DNA of 64,000 bases from Hyaloraphidium curvatum (Eukaryota; Monoblepharomycota; Hyaloraphidiomycetes; Hyaloraphidiales; Hyaloraphidiaceae), in NCBI GenBank assembly GCA_025558095.1, contig JAIVFI010000001.1, positions 510,501 through 574,500 of the forward strand. Reading direction: 5' to 3'. Position 1 is the stretch's first letter. The number at the start of each line of letters is the position of its first letter. Below the pieces are notes generated by a model that was not told the DNA's origin, made no database searches, and saw only the letters and a program-made list of their open reading frames with translations. This document shows positions 1-9,349 of the stretch, one piece after another. A program made the translations under genes and the position numbers.

Positions 1-657
1 CCTTCATCGTCACCCCCTACTTTCCCGCCGGCACCCTCTCCGCTTACCTCTCCCGCCTGGGCTGGCCGCTCCCCGCCGCGCTCCCCCTGCTGCGGGACGT
101 CGCCCGCGGGATGCGCCACCTGCACGCGCACTCGGTCGTGCACCACGACCTCAAGGCGGACAACGTGCTCGTCGACGCCGAACGCGACCCCCCGGTCGCC
201 AAGATCTCGGACTTCGGGCTGGCCAAGCTCCGCGCGCCCACGGGGACCGACCCCTCCTCCGCAGGGGAAGCCTACCGCGGCCCCGCCGGCGCGACGTTCC
301 GGTTCGCCCCGCCCGAGTACTTCGAGGGCGGGGCGATGGGGCGGCCGGCGGACGCGTGGATGTTCGGGATGCTGTGCTGGCAGGTGTGCTCGGGGGGGCA
401 GCAACCGTTTGCGCACTGCGCGTACGATCGGGTGGTGGGTCCTCCGTTCCGCGCGTGCCCGTCCCTTTGGGGGGGAGCTGACCCGCACCCCGCTTCCGCG
501 GCAGCTCATGCGCGCGCTCAACAGGGGCGAGCGGCCACCACGGCCCGAGGGGGTGCCGGACGGGCTGTGGGAGCTCGTTGGCAGGTGCTGGGCCGCGGCG
601 CCGGGGGACAGGCCGGGGTTCGACGAGATCGTGGGGGTGGTGGAGGGGATGCTGTGA
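1..657 (+). CDS. TKL-like protein kinase, 3' part (5' end outside window)
   Basis: This is the C-terminal half of a protein kinase; the ATP-binding lobe lies left of the window. Two exons are visible, 1-431 and 505-657, joined by a 73-nt phase-0 GT-AG intron. The catalytic loop reads HHDLKADN (an HRD variant), followed by DFGLAK, the activation-segment end FAPPEYF and a DAWMFG helix. The second exon has LMRALNRGERPPRPEGVPD followed by a CW..AP.DRP tail, as in TKL/receptor-like kinases. The kinase domains at 36.7-38.5 kb share the same catalytic-loop wording and an intron at the same place, so these are paralogues. Substrate and pathway cannot be read from the sequence. The extra minus-strand frames here are shadows. 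Confidence 0.85.
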   Translation, partial: PSSSPPTFPPAPSPLTSPAWAGRSPPRSPCCGTSPAGCATCTRTRSCTTTSRRTTCSSTPNATPRSPRSRTSGWPSSARPRGPTPPPQGKPTAAPPARRSGSPRPSTSRAGRWGGRRTRGCSGCCAGRCARGGSNRLRTARTIGWWVLRSARARPFGGELTRTPLPRQLMRALNRGERPPRPEGVPDGLWELVGRCWAAAPGDRPGFDEIVGVVEGML

Positions 658-906
658 CTGTGTTTGAGTAGTCGGGGACGGATGGCGTGTCGGCCGGAGG
701 AGGAGATGCCGGGGAGAGGGTCGCGTGGGGATGGAGGTGGATTGCCTTTGGATCGAACAATGATGACTTCGTCGTGCGGAACGTTGCCGGCGGGGCGACG
801 CCGGCTCCGGCCCCTGCTTGCGGCGCGCGAGTCGGGTCGCCGACCCGGTGCTCGGCGGAGCCACGTCGTCGCTGCCTTCTTCGCGCCCCGCCGCCTCGGC
901 GCCGCC

Positions 907-1575
907 ATGTCGACGTTCTCCTTCCTCACGTACGGCATCTTTGTCGCCGCGGCCCTGCCCGCCGCGGCGGTGTGTTTCTGCATCTTCGCCGGCGGCTACG
1001 CGCTGTACCGGCACTTCAAGGCCCGCCGCACGCTGCCTCCCCCTGCGGGCCCCACGAAGCGATCGCGCCCGCCGCTGACGCGCGCGCAGCTCGACGCCGC
1101 GTTCCCCGAGCGGGACGGGACCGACGGCGACGGCGACTGCGCGGTGTGCCTCTCCGCCATGGCAGCCACGCGGGTGCGCGAAATGGGCTGCGGCCACGCG
1201 TTCCACTCGGCCTGCATTGCGGCGTGGCTGATGCGGGACTGGGAGAACCCGGGGGTCCCCGGGGAGGAGGGGACCGGGGACGCGTCCCGCGCTCCCGAGA
1301 CGGACACCTGGGATCGGACATCGCCGGCGGCCCCCAACGACGACGGGACGCCTCGCTCCCCTCCCGCACCTTCGGACGACGTCGAGATGGGGCACCTCCC
1401 GCCCGTGGGCGCGTACGAGGACGAGCCGGCGGTGGTGGAGTGCCCGCTGTGCCGGCGTCGGTACGAGCTGCCCCCCGGCGGCGGGTGGAGGGACGTCGGG
1501 GGGCGAGCGACACAGACTAGGAGTGTCGAGGCATCACGTTCGGGCGACACGAGCCAGGTTTCGGCCGCAGCGTAA
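907..1575 (+). CDS. RING-H2 membrane protein, probable E3 ubiquitin ligase
   Basis: An intronless 222-residue protein. The start at 907 is chosen because the GCCGCCATG context is strong and it directly precedes a hydrophobic segment (about residues 8-32) that would act as a signal anchor. A RING-H2 finger follows: CAVC near residue 78, CGHAFHSAC near residue 96, then a long linker and CPLC near residue 178. The second half of the finger is separated from the first by a Pro/Asp-rich insert of about 70 residues, which is unusual. RING-H2 proteins with one N-terminal membrane helix usually pass ubiquitin from an E2 to membrane clients; that role is inferred. An in-frame ORF extends upstream to 664 but looks non-conserved. 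Confidence 0.75.
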   Translation: MSTFSFLTYGIFVAAALPAAAVCFCIFAGGYALYRHFKARRTLPPPAGPTKRSRPPLTRAQLDAAFPERDGTDGDGDCAVCLSAMAATRVREMGCGHAFHSACIAAWLMRDWENPGVPGEEGTGDASRAPETDTWDRTSPAAPNDDGTPRSPPAPSDDVEMGHLPPVGAYEDEPAVVECPLCRRRYELPPGGGWRDVGGRATQTRSVEASRSGDTSQVSAAA

Positions 1576-1964
1576 CGGGTCGCCCTTGCGGAAGGAGCGG
1601 GGGAGGGCGTAGAGGTGCGAGGACGTGTGCAGCCCGCCTGGGGATCAGTCGTCTTCCACGGATCGGTAGCTACGGGGGTCGACTACGCCGTCGGGTCGCC
1701 TTTGGAGTTTCATCTCTGTATCTGGCCATCTACTGTTGTCTACAACCTGACTGCCCTGCTCATCAGACCCCGATCCGCCGCTCCCCGCCGTACAACGCGA
1801 CTCAAATAGCTTTATCCGCTGTCCAATCTCGTACCTCCATAAGTCCAGAGTTGCGCGGGATGATTCTCCGCCCTTGTCAACGAGCGGAAGCGGGTGCAAG
1901 GGCACGCGGAGCGCACGCGTCTCATCGACCGCTAGCGGCCCGGGGCGGGGCGGCGGCGGCAGCG
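1576..1964. other. Intergenic, no gene seen
   Basis: This stretch between the RING gene and the MATE gene is less GC-rich than its neighbours and has only short open frames with no recognisable domain. It presumably holds the 3' end of the RING transcript and the MATE promoter. I see no clear TATA box. Confidence 0.5.
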
Positions 1965-4021
1965 ATGGCCGGCGCGTCCCGATTCTTCCTCGCCCGGCTG
2001 CCCGACGAGCTGCGGCTGCTCGCCCGGGCACCGCCGCTCCCGCGCCCCCGGCCGCCCGCATCCCCTCCCGCCCTCCGCGCTACCCTGTCCCGCGCTCCCC
2101 CGGCCATCCTCTGCAGCCGGCCACCAGCCGCCCTCCCAGCCTTCCTCCCGCCTTTTCCCCGCCGGATCCCCGCGCCATCGGCCCGGGCCTTCTCCCTTTC
2201 CGCGTTCCGCGGGGCACCGGCCAACCTCGGCGGCGGAGGAGCACGGGGCCCTCTGCCGCAGCCGCCGCCCGATCCCGCTGCCGACGGAAATGCCGCCGAT
2301 ACCGTGGCGGTCAAGGAGCGGAAGCTGGTGTTTTCCGAGGCCGGGACGATCGGTGGGAGTGCCGCGTTGCCGGCCGCAAGACGCCCCCTGACCCGCCGGG
2401 CAGTCCGGCTCGCGGCGCCCATCTCGGGCGCGTACCTCATCTCGATGGCATCGCAGTTCACGTCGATGTTCTACCTCGGCCACCTCGGCGCCACGGAGCT
2501 CGCCGCCGCCGCCATGGCGATCATGTAGTGGGTGTCTCGACGCTGCCGCCCTGCAAGCAAGTCAACCCAAGCTGATCTCGCGTTCCACCCCCCGATAAGC
2601 TGCAACGTGACGGGCTACTCCATCATCATCGGCCTCGCCACCTCCCTCGACACCCTCTGCGCGCAGACCTTCACCTCGCCCACCGCGCGCCCCGGCGCCC
2701 TCGGCGTGCTCATGCAGCGCGGCTGGGTGCTGCTCCTGCTCGTCACGCTGCCGGTCGCCTACGCGTGGCTGAATGCGGAGCGGGTGCTGCTGTACCTGGG
2801 GCAGGAAGCGGATGTGGCGAGGCTGGCGGGGGACTATGCCCGGACCGCCATTGTCGCGCGTACGTGGATGGCCGGCCGGCGCGCCGTTCGGGTCCAATTG
2901 ACACCGCGCCCCGTCCAGTGATCCCGCTGGCCATCTCGGAGCCGGTCAAGCGCTTCCTCCAGGCCCAGCAGGTCATGCGCGCGGCCACCTACGCCTCGCT
3001 GCTCGCCCTCTCGCTCACCTTCCCCCTCAACTACCTCCTCGTCTCGCCCGCCGTGCCCTTCCTAACCATGGGGTTCCACGGGGCGCCGGTGGTCTACGCG
3101 CTCGTGTCGTGGGCCAACGCCGGCTTCCTGCTCGTCTACGCGCGGCGCTTCTCGGGCGTGTGGAAGGGCGCGTGGGCCGGGTTCGACGGCGCGAGGGTGT
3201 TCACCCGCGCCGGGTTCGCCGCGCTGCTCGCCTTGGGGCTGCCGGGGGTCCTGCAGGTCGGCGCGGAATGGTGGGCCTGGGAGGTCTCGTCGCTCATGTC
3301 GGGCTGGCTCGGCACGCGCCCGCTGGCGGCGCAGAGCGTGCTCATCACCGTGACCACGGTGACCTACTGCATCCCCCTCGGGCTCGCCGTGGCGGCGTCG
3401 GTGAGGGTGGGCAACCACCTCGGCGCGGGCCGTGCGGCCCTCGCGAAAGCCGCCTCCCGCGCCGCGATCCTCCTCGCGGGCACCTTCGGCTTCGCCAACG
3501 CCGCCTTCCTGCACCTCACCCGCCGCTCGTGGGGCCCCTTCCTGACCTCCGACACCCGCGTCTCGGACGCCGTCGCCGAAACCCTGCCGCTGGCCGCGCT
3601 GTTCCAGGTCAACGACGGGTTCTCGGCCGTCGGCGGCGGGGTGATGCGGGGCTGCGGGTACCAGGGGCTCGGGGCCGCGTACGCGGTGCTGGGGTTCTAC
3701 GTGCTGGGCCTGCCGGCGGGGTACTGGCTGGCGTTCCGGAGCAGGGTGTTTGGGGACCCGCCGCCGGCCGAGGAGGTCGGGGCGGAGCGAGGGGAGGGGC
3801 CGGACACGGGAGTGGCTGGCGGCCACGGGACAAAGGGCCCCGCGCACGCCGCCGTCGAGGGCGAAGGGCTAAAGGGCATCTGGCGTGGGCTCAGCCTGGG
3901 CCTGTTCATCATGAGCGTGCTGCAGACGCGGTTCGTGCTCGGGCTGGACATGGGGAAGGAGGCGGCGCGGGCGGCGGTGCGGACCTCGCGGGCGACGCAG
4001 GTGCGGCACGCGGTGGACTAG
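1965..4021 (+). CDS. MATE-family multidrug/organic-cation efflux transporter
   Basis: Three exons (1965-2524, 2600-2859, 2919-4021) give 640 residues. The first 140 or so residues are Pro/Arg/Ala-rich and not conserved. The MATE domain then begins with the first helix (LAAPISGAYLISMASQF) and includes NVTGYS, the GLATSLDTLCAQTF segment and PVKRFLQAQ at the start of exon 3, followed by about ten more hydrophobic helices. These are hallmarks of eukaryotic MATE proteins (yeast ERC1-like), which export drugs or metabolites in exchange for protons or sodium across plasma or vacuolar membranes. The exon joins restore an Ile codon and a Leu codon and give continuous homology. The start at 1965 lies in a good context, but an internal start nearer the first helix cannot be excluded. 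Substrate unknown. Confidence 0.9.
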
Positions 4022-4589
4022 GCGCGCTGGGGGGCGGATGGAAGGATACCCGGGCATAGATGGAGCCTGCTTCGAAACATCTACAATTCGCTCTCCGATG
4101 ACTCCACCCCCTCCTCCTCTTCGTGCTGCGCAACCGGTGCCACCGTGCCCGCCGGCGTTGTGCGCGTGCCCGCGTCCGGGTTGTGGTTGGCAGGTGCCGG
4201 TGGAACCCCGATCGTGCCGGCCCCGCTGCTCTCCCCGTCGCCGAGTACAAAATCTTGGCCGACCTGGGACCGCTTGGCCTTGCCGCCCTCCCCCTCCGCC
4301 GGCGCCCCGAAGCCATGCCAGTTGATGAACTCTTCCTCCTCTTTGCCCCGCTTAGCTTCGGCGGGAACGCGGGGTGCGACGGTCCGGGTCAGAACCGGGC
4401 CTGAAGCTCCAACCCGGCGCGCGAATCCCGCTCGGCTCTTCGGGTCAGGCAGGCCCTGTACGTGAATTAGCGAACGGCGCTGAGTATACTTAGCAAACGG
4501 CCGGGGAAAGTCGTTGCGGAAGGTTTCCGGAGACGGGCGTCAGTGTGTAATGAGGAGCTAGCAATCCCACCGTACACGTAGAAATCCCC
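4022..4589. other. Intergenic; probable 3' UTR of the non-LTR element at its right side
   Basis: No protein domain is visible in either strand. The part next to 4590 should contain the 3' untranslated end of the minus-strand retrotransposon. I see no poly(A) tract (poly(T) on this strand) and no clear target-site duplication, so the 3' border of the element is undefined. Confidence 0.45.
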
Positions 4590-7500
4590 CTACGCCCCAA
4601 GAATCAGCTCCTCATCTACATTCAAACCAAAAGCGACCGGCGCGGGGGCCGGAGCGTTGACAGCGGCGGCTTCGGTGCACAGCTGAAGCCAGTGTTGGAG
4701 TTGGGCCGCGACGCCAAGAGCCCAGGCCACCGCGATCCGGTCGCGGAAGCGCCGCACAAAACGAGAGTAAAGGCCATCGAGGTCCACGGGCTGCCCATCG
4801 CGGCCGACGATCCCGGGATACTGGATGCGCCCCATCTCCGAGGAGAAGCGCGAGAAAGTGGCAGAGACAGCGCTGTACGAATCAAAAGCAAGCACGATCA
4901 GAGGGTAGAAGTTGGCGTTGAAGACGAAACGGGAGTAGTCCTTCCTGGCGGCCTCGACCCGCCGTTCGACTGCGTGGCCCGGGACCGAGAAGACCAGGCC
5001 CGTGTGCAAATGGGCCATAGAGGTGAGGGTCTTGATCTCGAGCAACCACCGTGTCCGGGTTTCGCGGTGCGTGATGAGAATGTCGCCAAGGCGGCCAGCA
5101 TCCGCAGGCGTGGGCGGGGTGACAGTCTCGTAGCCATGCGCAAGGAGGTTTGGCGGCATGGGGTGCACGCGGAGGAGCGGGATGGAGCGAAGCGCCGCGC
5201 GGATGGCCGCGCAAATGTCGTCGTGACCAGGACTGAAGAGATCCCGGCCATAGCAGCCCGAGAACGCGTGCTCCCCCGTCAGCGACATGGCCGATCGCTT
5301 GCAGCCCCGCCGGCAGGGCAAGGAAAGACCAGGGTAGTCGGCCTCGTGCAGGAGCGGGAGGCAAAGCCGGAAGCGTACAAGTAAGCGGAAAAAGTTGTTG
5401 CGAATGTGGTTGGCAAGCAGCGCGGGAGAGGCAGTCAGGAAAGCCGACAGGCCGTCCTGCGCCTGGACGAGCCGCTTGCGGCGCTCCAGACCAGCGGAAG
5501 TGTCGGGTTGCAAGGCAATCAGAGCCGCGAGGCGGCGCTGGTCCTCGAGACGCGTAAGGTCGCTCTGCAGGCCGTGCCAGACCGGCTGAGCGAAGAAACT
5601 GGCGTCCGCAGGGAGCGTACGGCGGGCGGGCGCGGCGCCCACCGGTTGCCCAGCACGCGCAGCCTCGGCGTACGCTGCGGCCGTGTCATCCTCGACACGC
5701 TCAAAGGCGGGGCGGAGGGCCTCGATGACAGGAACCAGTTCCCGCACGTGCTCCACGCCCACACCCCGGGCCGAGGTTCGAAGACCAAGCATGGCGTCCA
5801 AGGGGCCCGCCGTGAGGTTGAGTGAAGACAGGTAAGCCGCCGAGGCCACCTTCTCCGATGACAGAAGCCCCATCCCCGAGTAGTGCAGACCCAAGAATAC
5901 CTGCTCCCGCACAGTCCGACCCTCCACCGACAGCGGATCCAGATCCTCGGCCCGATCTCCCAGCAAGCGCAAAAAGGTGGTGAAAAGCGCGTTGTCAAGA
6001 CGTCGAGCAAAGGGTTGGGTAACCGAGGGGGGGAGAATGCGGAGCCAAAACGAGAAGAGCTGGGTCACACAGAGACGGAGGAGGGAGTACAGGCCCTGGA
6101 GGGAGGGGATGTCGGCCGGCATGGCGTAGCCGAGCGCGGCGCGCTCGATGTCATCGAGAAGAGCGGCAATGGAGTCGATCTTGGCCGCGAGGAACGACTC
6201 CACGTAGGCAGGGGTGCCGACCGGGGCACCTACCACCTTGAGGCCGCACGAGCGAGCGAAGTCAGGCGAGCCCGGGGCCGACGCCGTGGCATGCACCTCG
6301 GGGTCGGCCTCGTGAGGCGGGAAGCCAGCGACGCGGATGTTGTGGGCCGCACCGGCCGCGCGCACCCGCTCCAGCACGGCCGGGTTCGTCGAGAGCGAAA
6401 GCAGGTAGCTCTTGTCCGGGCGGTGGGTCATGCCGAGGGAAGAAAGGCCGTCACGCACCTCTCCCAGGACGGCCATGACCGAGTCCAGCGGCCCGACCAC
6501 GGTGAGGTCGTCGAGGTACCCAAGGATGAGGCAGTCGGGGTGCCCAGAGCGGATGGGCCGCAGCATGCGGCTCATGGCGCAGGAGAAGATGGCAGACGAC
6601 AGCGGGTCGCCCTGGATGTTGCCCTCGTACATGGTGATCCGGAAAAGGAGCTCCGCCGAGCGCCGGTCGCGGAAGTAGGCGTGGGAAGGGCGCGAGTAAA
6701 CGAGGTTGTAGTACGGGATAAGCTGAGGCACCTGGCGGACCACCTCGCGCGCGAAGAGGCGGCGCAGCGTATTGAAGGCGTTCCTAGAGTCGACCTTCAT
6801 GACGACGTGGTCGGGGAAGGCCGCCAGCCACGCGTTCACCGCGTGGGCGGTCGCCTCCGCGCCCCCGTCCACCCCGTGACCCAGGTCCTCCTGCTGTTGG
6901 AGCTTCCTCAGAAGAGCCTTGTGCCGCACGGCCAGGTACGAGCCCGCGAGCCGCGTGATGCCCTCCATAATGCCAATCGGCCGGAGCCCCCCCTCCGGCT
7001 TGAGCAGAGGGACGAGGATTTGATCCGTGAGGAGCGGCCGGAGCATGGGGGTGTCGAGTCGGCCAGTGCACACGCCGTGCACCATGGCCGCCAGCGGGCG
7101 GAGCTTCCGCCGCGTCGCGTCGTTCTCGCAGTTGTGCACGATGAAAAGTTTGGCCATGCTGAAACCCGACATGCCGGCCCCCACGCCGTCCTTCTTCCGG
7201 CGCAACCGGGCCCAGATGTCCTCCAGGAAAGCCGCGTCCGTGTAGGCAGGGCAGGGCGCGGGCGCGTTGGGGGGCAGAGACAGCCGACACAGCGGCTCTC
7301 CCTCCCGCGGCCCCGGGTACAGCTCCTCCAGTTCCGCCTGAAGCGTGGGCGTGAAGCCAGCCGGAACGGCCTCCCCCGAGAGGGCCGCGGACGCAGCACC
7401 AGGAGCGCCCTTCAAGGCGGCAAGCACGATGGACTTGAAGAGCTGGTAGTTGAGCGGCCGCAGCCCGTCCCGCCGCGCGCCCCGGTTGACCTGACGGGCG

Positions 7501-8501
7501 GCGAAGTAGTTCTGCTCGTACATGTAGTCCCCCGACATGACGTAGCCGCCAAATGCAAGGTAGGCGGTGAGAGTGCGGTGCAGGTCGGTTTCCGGCGCCG
7601 CCGGGTCCTCGTAGGCCCGTTGGAAAGACTCGCTGGCCCGGAAGGCGAGCGTGCTCCAGGTGGTGGTCCGGTAGCGGTGCTTCAGCGGCTCCGGCGGCGG
7701 CGCCCCCGCGCCCCCGCCCGGCGGCGGATCAGGCCCGGGACCCCCGGGTGGACCACCGTCGCCCGGGTCGCCCGGATCACCGCCGTTGCCGTGCCCGCCA
7801 GCCGCGGCGTTGCCGCCCGGCGCGCCGTCGCCGCCTGGGGGATCACCGCCGTCCGGGGCGGCACGCGCCGCCGCCGCCGCCGCCGCCAGCGCCGCCCGTT
7901 GCGCCTGGCCGTCCTGCGGGGCGTCGGCCGCAACCCGGGCGGCCGCAAGGGCCGCCATCAGCGCGGGCGCGGGTGGCGAAGCACGGGGAGATGCCGACGA
8001 TGCCGCTGGTGACGCCGGTCCCTCCGCGCGTCCCGTGGCAGCCGCCCGCTCGGCACGCACGCGGTCGAGGAACTCGACGAGATCGGGTGGAAGCGAAGCT
8101 AAAGAGACGCCGAGTGGCGGGTTAGCTGCGTCCGGGTTGCACGAGGTGTGCTGTCCAGAAACACCGGCACCAGAGGCGTTTGCGGCGTAGGGACGCCGGC
8201 AACCCCCGCACCGCGCTAGCCCCATGGCGCGCAACGCATCGGCAGACAGGCGCTGCATCGCCAACCAGTGCTCCGGGCTCCGTGTGACCCGAAGATGACC
8301 GTCCCGTTTGTTTTTGTTTGGAGTTGGCTGGAAGCGGCAACCATCAACCGGGCACGCATGGAGGCCGGGTTCAGCAGGCGCCTCCGCCATCGGCACATCG
8401 CCGTCGATGCAAGATTGGTGATGATGAGATAGAGCTCCGATGTTGGCGAAAGCTGCCGCGCAGCGGTGGCAGCTGTAAGGCAGGAGCGGCGTGCGGCTCA
8501 T
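4590..8501 (-). CDS. Non-LTR ORF3: zinc fingers, reverse transcriptase, restriction-like endonuclease
   Basis: A 1303-residue protein. The N-terminus has C2H2-type fingers (CHRCAAAF followed by paired His, then CPVDGC, then CGGC), which in R2-like elements bind the target DNA. A Pro/Gly/Ala-rich linker follows. Reverse transcriptase motifs are KVDSRNAFN (motif A), IQGDPLSS (motif B, about residue 630) and YLDDL (motif C, about residue 660). Near residue 1065 a C-x3-C-x9-H-x4-C knuckle precedes the nuclease, whose core is GDILI (about 1139) and LLEIKT (about 1156), matching PD-(D/E)xK. The start codon overlaps the ORF2 stop in ATGA. Expected role: nick the target and reverse-transcribe the element RNA there. 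Confidence 0.9.
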   Translation of the reverse strand: MSRTPLLPYSCHRCAAAFANIGALSHHHQSCIDGDVPMAEAPAEPGLHACPVDGCRFQPTPNKNKRDGHLRVTRSPEHWLAMQRLSADALRAMGLARCGGCRRPYAANASGAGVSGQHTSCNPDAANPPLGVSLASLPPDLVEFLDRVRAERAAATGRAEGPASPAASSASPRASPPAPALMAALAAARVAADAPQDGQAQRAALAAAAAAARAAPDGGDPPGGDGAPGGNAAAGGHGNGGDPGDPGDGGPPGGPGPDPPPGGGAGAPPPEPLKHRYRTTTWSTLAFRASESFQRAYEDPAAPETDLHRTLTAYLAFGGYVMSGDYMYEQNYFAARQVNRGARRDGLRPLNYQLFKSIVLAALKGAPGAASAALSGEAVPAGFTPTLQAELEELYPGPREGEPLCRLSLPPNAPAPCPAYTDAAFLEDIWARLRRKKDGVGAGMSGFSMAKLFIVHNCENDATRRKLRPLAAMVHGVCTGRLDTPMLRPLLTDQILVPLLKPEGGLRPIGIMEGITRLAGSYLAVRHKALLRKLQQQEDLGHGVDGGAEATAHAVNAWLAAFPDHVVMKVDSRNAFNTLRRLFAREVVRQVPQLIPYYNLVYSRPSHAYFRDRRSAELLFRITMYEGNIQGDPLSSAIFSCAMSRMLRPIRSGHPDCLILGYLDDLTVVGPLDSVMAVLGEVRDGLSSLGMTHRPDKSYLLSLSTNPAVLERVRAAGAAHNIRVAGFPPHEADPEVHATASAPGSPDFARSCGLKVVGAPVGTPAYVESFLAAKIDSIAALLDDIERAALGYAMPADIPSLQGLYSLLRLCVTQLFSFWLRILPPSVTQPFARRLDNALFTTFLRLLGDRAEDLDPLSVEGRTVREQVFLGLHYSGMGLLSSEKVASAAYLSSLNLTAGPLDAMLGLRTSARGVGVEHVRELVPVIEALRPAFERVEDDTAAAYAEAARAGQPVGAAPARRTLPADASFFAQPVWHGLQSDLTRLEDQRRLAALIALQPDTSAGLERRKRLVQAQDGLSAFLTASPALLANHIRNNFFRLLVRFRLCLPLLHEADYPGLSLPCRRGCKRSAMSLTGEHAFSGCYGRDLFSPGHDDICAAIRAALRSIPLLRVHPMPPNLLAHGYETVTPPTPADAGRLGDILITHRETRTRWLLEIKTLTSMAHLHTGLVFSVPGHAVERRVEAARKDYSRFVFNANFYPLIVLAFDSYSAVSATFSRFSSEMGRIQYPGIVGRDGQPVDLDGLYSRFVRRFRDRIAVAWALGVAAQLQHWLQLCTEAAAVNAPAPAPVAFGLNVDEELILGA

Positions 8502-9349
8502 GGCGAATACGGTGGCGGCGGCGATGCCGGTGTCCCGCCGCCAGGATCAGCTACCGCGGACGGTGCCTTGTCCGACGAGATCTCCCAATCGTCGAGCGCA
8601 TGTGTCCGCATCCAAACCTCCTGTGACTCGGTCAGGTCGCCCCCCGCCCTGTGCCAGGCCGCAAGCGCCGACCACGCGTCACCGATAGCATCACGGCCGC
8701 CGTCATCGAGGAGCTCGGAACCTGGCCATTCGAGGTGCGCCGGCGAACCGGGCTCCGTGTGAGCATACCAAGGAGGCAAGGTGCGCGTCGGAGTGGATAC
8801 TTCCGAGGAGCTCTGCCCCCCCCCGGCCGTTGGTGCCGGCGGCGTGCCGGGGGTTGTGCGGGGCGGCGCAGGCGGCAGCTGCAAGCTCGGCACGGCGGTT
8901 GCAGCTGGGGTTTCCCACGGAGGATGGCCTGGGTGCGCCGAGAGCATGGAAGCGGCCGAAGCCGGGGCATCAGCGATCAAGATCTGCGATGACGAGGAGG
9001 GAGATACTTCCGAGCATGCCGCCCCTTTCCCCCCCGCTGGTGCCGGCAAGCGGGAGGAGCCGCGGGGCGGCGTGGGCAGAGTGTGACCCTCGGCCAAGCT
9101 AGGCACGGCATTTGGCCGAGGGGCCCCGGGGGACGCGGGGTCAATGTCGGAAGTCTCCCCTGCTGCCGCGAACGGCCTCGGAACTCGGTGAGACGTTGTA
9201 GATAGTGGTAGTTGGCGTACCGGTGAAGACTGCAAAACAGCAAAAGATGGAGGGGCTGACCGCGCCCGGGAGGTATCCGGACGAGCTCGGCGCCGAGAAG
9301 AGCAGCCCACTACTCGGCGTTGCCACTTGCTTGGTGGTGTTTTAGGCAT
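8498..9349 (-). CDS. Non-LTR ORF2: Pro/Ser-rich protein of unknown function
   Basis: A 283-residue protein that I do not recognise. It is rich in Pro, Ser, Ala and Arg and likely disordered, with an acidic, Trp-containing patch near the C-terminus (AWSALAAWH, then WMRTHALDDWE). It ends with a PPPY motif of the type bound by WW domains. Its ATG lies 7 nt upstream of the end of ORF1, and its TGA shares bases with the ORF3 ATG. This fixed geometry argues that it is a real, translated link in the element rather than a spacer. Confidence 0.65.
   Translation of the reverse strand: MPKTPPSKWQRRVVGCSSRRRARPDTSRARSAPPSFAVLQSSPVRQLPLSTTSHRVPRPFAAAGETSDIDPASPGAPRPNAVPSLAEGHTLPTPPRGSSRLPAPAGGKGAACSEVSPSSSSQILIADAPASAASMLSAHPGHPPWETPAATAVPSLQLPPAPPRTTPGTPPAPTAGGGQSSSEVSTPTRTLPPWYAHTEPGSPAHLEWPGSELLDDGGRDAIGDAWSALAAWHRAGGDLTESQEVWMRTHALDDWEISSDKAPSAVADPGGGTPASPPPPYSP

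Noticed and set aside
5883-8012. 709-codon open frame on the plus strand opposite non-LTR ORF3
   Set aside because: Antisense shadow of the reverse-transcriptase ORF; Arg/Gly/Val-rich, no domain, while the minus strand has clear RT motifs.
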